Source of the DNA: Gammaproteobacteria bacterium
Lineage (GTDB): Bacteria > Pseudomonadota > Gammaproteobacteria > Steroidobacterales > JACDCP01
Length of the DNA: 7,839 nt
Direction: 5' to 3'
NCBI GenBank assembly: GCA_013817465.1
Contig: JACDCP010000151.1
Location: 1 to 7,839, forward strand
Position numbers and translations under genes: made by a program. Of this stretch, positions 5,643 through 7,839 are shown one piece after another. Each line of letters starts with the position of its first letter. Position 1 is the first letter of the stretch. The notes under the pieces are model-generated. The model saw only the letters and a list, made by a program, of their open reading frames with translations. It did no database searches and had not been told where the DNA came from.

Positions 5643-7685
5643 TCAGAACGAATACTGGGCGCTGAACGCGATGAAATCGCGGTCGTTGATGAGATTGTAG
5701 CGGCCGGCGCCGTAAAACTCGGTATAGCTCAGGTCCAGGCTGAAGCGGTTCTGCAGATTGCCGTTGACGCCGACCGTGATCGCCTTCAGGTCTTCGATGA
5801 AGTTACCGCCCGGCCCCGGCGAAGTGCCGTTCACGTCATGCTGAAACGAAAACCGCGGCGAAACCGTCCAGGGGCCGACGCCATTGAAGTAATCGAGACG
5901 GCCGGCGATGCGGTAGCCCCAGGAGGATCGCGTAGCGAAGCGGTCGACGGGCTCGACTTCGCCGAAGTGCAGATCCGCGAGCGGCAGGTTGCCGCTGACC
6001 GGTGTGCCGGGGCCATTGAACCGCAGGCCCTGGCCGTTCGGGCCACCCAGATTCTGCTCGGGGAAATCCTGGACGTGAGTGATCGCGCTCTCCGCCACCA
6101 GTGCACCCTGATTGGCGCCGAATACGGGGCCAAAAACCTTGGTCGCGGTCGCCTGGGCCTGATAGACGTTGAAGCGATCGTATCCGACCACGACCTGGTT
6201 GGTGCCGAAGCCGCCGAGCTGGCCGAATTCGGCCAGGTCGCCGCTGCCGATCGCCGAATCGAGTGGCGACAGTGCCGCGAACAGCACTTCGACGTCGTCG
6301 AACTGCAGCGGCACATCGTCGCGGTAGGAGACCTCACCTTGCAGAGCGATGCCGGAGGTACCGAGCTGCGTGTTGAAGCTGAAGCCGTAGAGCTGGATAT
6401 CCTCCGGAAATTCCGTGAAATAACCGGCCGTCTGCGCGAACTCGTGTTGCGCGAACGCGCCGGCGATACCCGCAACGTCCCCACCTGCGAGTGCTGCGTT
6501 GGCGCCAATGGTTGCACGTTCCGTCGCCGCTCCGAGAGACAGGTCGCCGCCCAGGCTCGCGGCCGTGCCGACGGCCGCCTGTGCGGCCGCCGCGACAGCG
6601 GAGTTGAACGTCAGACCGGCGGCGAGGCCCTGCGCGGCGCCGCCGACCGCGGTCGCGGCGCCGGCCGCATTGCCTATGCCGGCCTGCGTGCCCGTGCGCC
6701 CGTTGATGAGCGGCAGCCGGCTGTGGTAGTTGATGAAGTAGAAACCGAAATCCGTGCCATTGCTGAAATCCGGCGCGAACACGCGGAATGCCAGCCCGTA
6801 CTGTCCGCCGTCATCCGGATACCGCGTAGGCTCGCGGCCAACCTGGCGGAAGTCCGGGAAGAAGCCCCCGCCAAGCGCGGAAAAGTCGGTGCCCAGGTCG
6901 GATACAGCGCCGAAGCCCAGCGTCACGACTTCGCCGCCGTCGGGCGCGAAATCATTGCTGCTGAAGTAGGATCCGACCGGCTCGGGCTCCGTGTCATCCC
7001 ATTCATATTGATAGAAAGCCTCGATCGACGTGTTCTCCGTCGTGCCGAGGGAGAATGATACGAGTCCCTGTGGCAGCAGACCTTCGCGCAGCTCGGCGCC
7101 GGGCACGCGCAGTGCGCTCACGTCGATATGGTTGATGACATTGATGCCGTTCTGGATAAACGTGCTCTCGCCCCAGCTCAACACCTGCTCACCGACGCGC
7201 ACCTCGCCCGGCATGGTACCGAGGTCGAACCGGCCCCAGACATAGGCATCCAGCAACTCGGCGCGGCTGCCGACGAGATCCAGGGCGGCGTCGCCGAGCG
7301 GAGTGCGCTCGCGATCTTCATCCTCGATCTCGTGGTCGTAAAAGCCGAATGCCCGCACGAACGCGCCGAACTGCTTGTAGTTCAGCTCCGCCTCCGTGGT
7401 CAGCTTGACAAGCTGGCTGTACGTGCCGGTCGCGAAGTTCTGCGTGCCGTTATCATCGTTGGGGCCGCGCGAGTTGCCGCCCGCGCTCGTCGCGATGAGG
7501 TCATCGTCCGGGCTCTGCACGCGCGTGGCCTGCCCGTAGGTCAGGGTGGTATCCCAGCTACCGAAAAACTCCCCGCTCTCACTCTCGAAATCGATGGCGA
7601 GCGCAATGGACGGGGCCGAGACGCAGATCGCGCATCCCCACAACGAGGCTCGCGCGGCCGCGCGCAGACGATGAACTCTTTTCAT
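5643..7685 (-). CDS. DUF1302 family outer-membrane beta-barrel protein
   Basis: A 680-residue protein with a signal peptide (MKRVHRLR basic start, hydrophobic 14-30, likely cleavage after ALA at 28-30). The mature part begins with IDFESESGEFFGSWDTTLTYG, the family's first strands (split here: FESESGEF, GSWDTTLTYG). Later come VRVGEQVLSWGESTF, GINVINHIDVSALRVPGAEL and FYQYEWDDTEPEPVGSYFS, all typical of DUF1302. The chain alternates aromatic and polar residues and ends in QYSF, a C-terminal Phe as needed for BAM-mediated insertion. An Ala/Gly-rich segment (335-412) interrupts the barrel pattern and may be a loop or plug. The ATG has a G-rich ribosome-binding site (GGGGG four bases upstream). 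It is the first gene of the leftward block; DUF1302 and DUF1329 genes commonly occur together, often near RND genes and catabolic loci for hydrophobic compounds. Exact function is unknown; a channel or docking role in the outer membrane is inferred. Confidence 0.92.
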   Translation of the reverse strand: MKRVHRLRAAARASLWGCAICVSAPSIALAIDFESESGEFFGSWDTTLTYGQATRVQSPDDDLIATSAGGNSRGPNDDNGTQNFATGTYSQLVKLTTEAELNYKQFGAFVRAFGFYDHEIEDEDRERTPLGDAALDLVGSRAELLDAYVWGRFDLGTMPGEVRVGEQVLSWGESTFIQNGINVINHIDVSALRVPGAELREGLLPQGLVSFSLGTTENTSIEAFYQYEWDDTEPEPVGSYFSSNDFAPDGGEVVTLGFGAVSDLGTDFSALGGGFFPDFRQVGREPTRYPDDGGQYGLAFRVFAPDFSNGTDFGFYFINYHSRLPLINGRTGTQAGIGNAAGAATAVGGAAQGLAAGLTFNSAVAAAAQAAVGTAASLGGDLSLGAATERATIGANAALAGGDVAGIAGAFAQHEFAQTAGYFTEFPEDIQLYGFSFNTQLGTSGIALQGEVSYRDDVPLQFDDVEVLFAALSPLDSAIGSGDLAEFGQLGGFGTNQVVVGYDRFNVYQAQATATKVFGPVFGANQGALVAESAITHVQDFPEQNLGGPNGQGLRFNGPGTPVSGNLPLADLHFGEVEPVDRFATRSSWGYRIAGRLDYFNGVGPWTVSPRFSFQHDVNGTSPGPGGNFIEDLKAITVGVNGNLQNRFSLDLSYTEFYGAGRYNLINDRDFIAFSAQYSF

Positions 7686-7723
7686 ACGACCCCCGGAGTC
7701 TTGTTATCGAGATGCTGCGGACT

Positions 7724-7746
7724 CGTTAAGGAAGCTCTGATTAACG
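7724..7746. promoter_or_regulatory. Inverted repeat CGTTAA-N11-TTAACG, candidate operator
   Basis: Perfect 6-bp arms (7724-7729 and 7741-7746) with an 11-bp spacer lie 39 bp upstream of the DUF1302 start, over the expected transcription start if the AATAAT hexamer is the -10. The repeat centres are 17 bp apart. This geometry fits a dimeric regulator, but the arms are short and AT-rich, so chance is possible. Confidence 0.3.
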
Positions 7747-7755
7747 ATGATTATT

Positions 7756-7776
7756 GATCGATGTGGGACATTGATC
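7756..7776. promoter_or_regulatory. Imperfect palindrome GATCGATGT-GGG-ACATTGATC, candidate operator
   Basis: Nine-base arms match at eight positions around a GGG centre. The element sits directly upstream of the AATAAT hexamer, where a repressor or activator would act on the -35 region. An ATTGATC direct repeat (7753-7759 and 7770-7776) overlaps it with 17-bp periodicity. Each arm carries a GATC, a possible Dam site if the host has Dam. The length and symmetry resemble operators of TetR-like regulators, but no regulator gene is in the window. Confidence 0.4.
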
Positions 7777-7839
7777 TCGGCAATCGCTGTGACAAGTTGG
7801 TCAGTTCGCTGTTCTTGCGACTTTGTCGTGTGGATTTGA

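Larger units (their letters stand above)
7686..7839 (-). promoter_or_regulatory. Leader and putative promoter region of the DUF1302-DUF1329-YCF48-RND block
   Basis: These 154 nt upstream of the first gene are visibly richer in A and T than the coding DNA. On the minus strand an AATAAT hexamer (7755-7750) differs from the sigma-70 -10 consensus in one base, but no good -35 lies 16-18 bases before it; TTGTCA is too far upstream. This would suit a promoter that needs an activator, but the assignment is weak. Two inverted repeats flank the hexamer. No convincing gene is seen in this stretch. Confidence 0.35.

Noticed and set aside
5497..5700. 67-codon plus-strand frame over the DUF1302-DUF1329 gap
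   Set aside because: No Shine-Dalgarno, runs into the end of the DUF1302 gene in antisense, and shows no known motif.
5550..7058. 502-codon open frame on the plus strand, antisense to the DUF1302 gene
   Set aside because: GC-rich antisense shadow: Arg/Glu/Ala/Val-rich, no domain, no signal peptide, while the opposite strand encodes a clear family protein with signal peptide and terminal Phe.
7729..7743. Sequence resembling an insertion-sequence terminal repeat (GGAAGCTCTGATTAA)
   Set aside because: No partner end, target duplication or transposase in the window; resemblance is from memory and weak.
7747..7839. 30-residue plus-strand ORF whose stop coincides with the window end
   Set aside because: Short enough to arise by chance, the nearest AAGGA is about 16 nt from its ATG, and it overlaps the probable operon promoter.

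Overview
The window is GC-rich DNA, almost fully coding, and looks like a Gram-negative proteobacterium: three of its proteins have export signals, one ends like an outer-membrane beta-barrel, and the gene set (DUF1302, DUF1329, YCF48-like, HAE3-type RND) is a combination known from Gamma- and Betaproteobacteria. A gammaproteobacterium of the Nevskiales/Steroidobacter/Solimonas kind is a guess from gene content only. There is no sign of a phage, transposase, CRISPR array, tRNA or rRNA.

Layout: at the left edge the 3' end of a MscS-family mechanosensitive channel gene reads rightward (to 557). A short convergent gap with a perfect hairpin follows. The rest is one leftward block. In transcription order (right to left) it encodes an outer-membrane DUF1302 barrel protein (7685-5643), a secreted DUF1329 protein related to the LolA/LolB carrier fold (5466-4090), a secreted YCF48-like beta-propeller protein (4037-2952) and an inner-membrane RND/MMPL-type transporter (2947-623). 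Gaps are 176, 52 and 4 nt, so the block is probably one operon. Its leader (7686-7839) holds two inverted repeats placed like operators.

Taken together, the four genes could make a route across the envelope: a proton-driven RND pump in the inner membrane, a hydrophobic-ligand carrier and a propeller scaffold in the periplasm, and a barrel in the outer membrane. The cargo cannot be read from the sequence; a lipid or other hydrophobic molecule is the best inference.

The least expected signals are non-coding. A very compact G-quadruplex motif covers the ribosome-binding site and start codon of the YCF48-like gene. A possible translationally coupled 49-codon ORF sits in the DUF1302-DUF1329 gap. 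The leader palindromes are the third.
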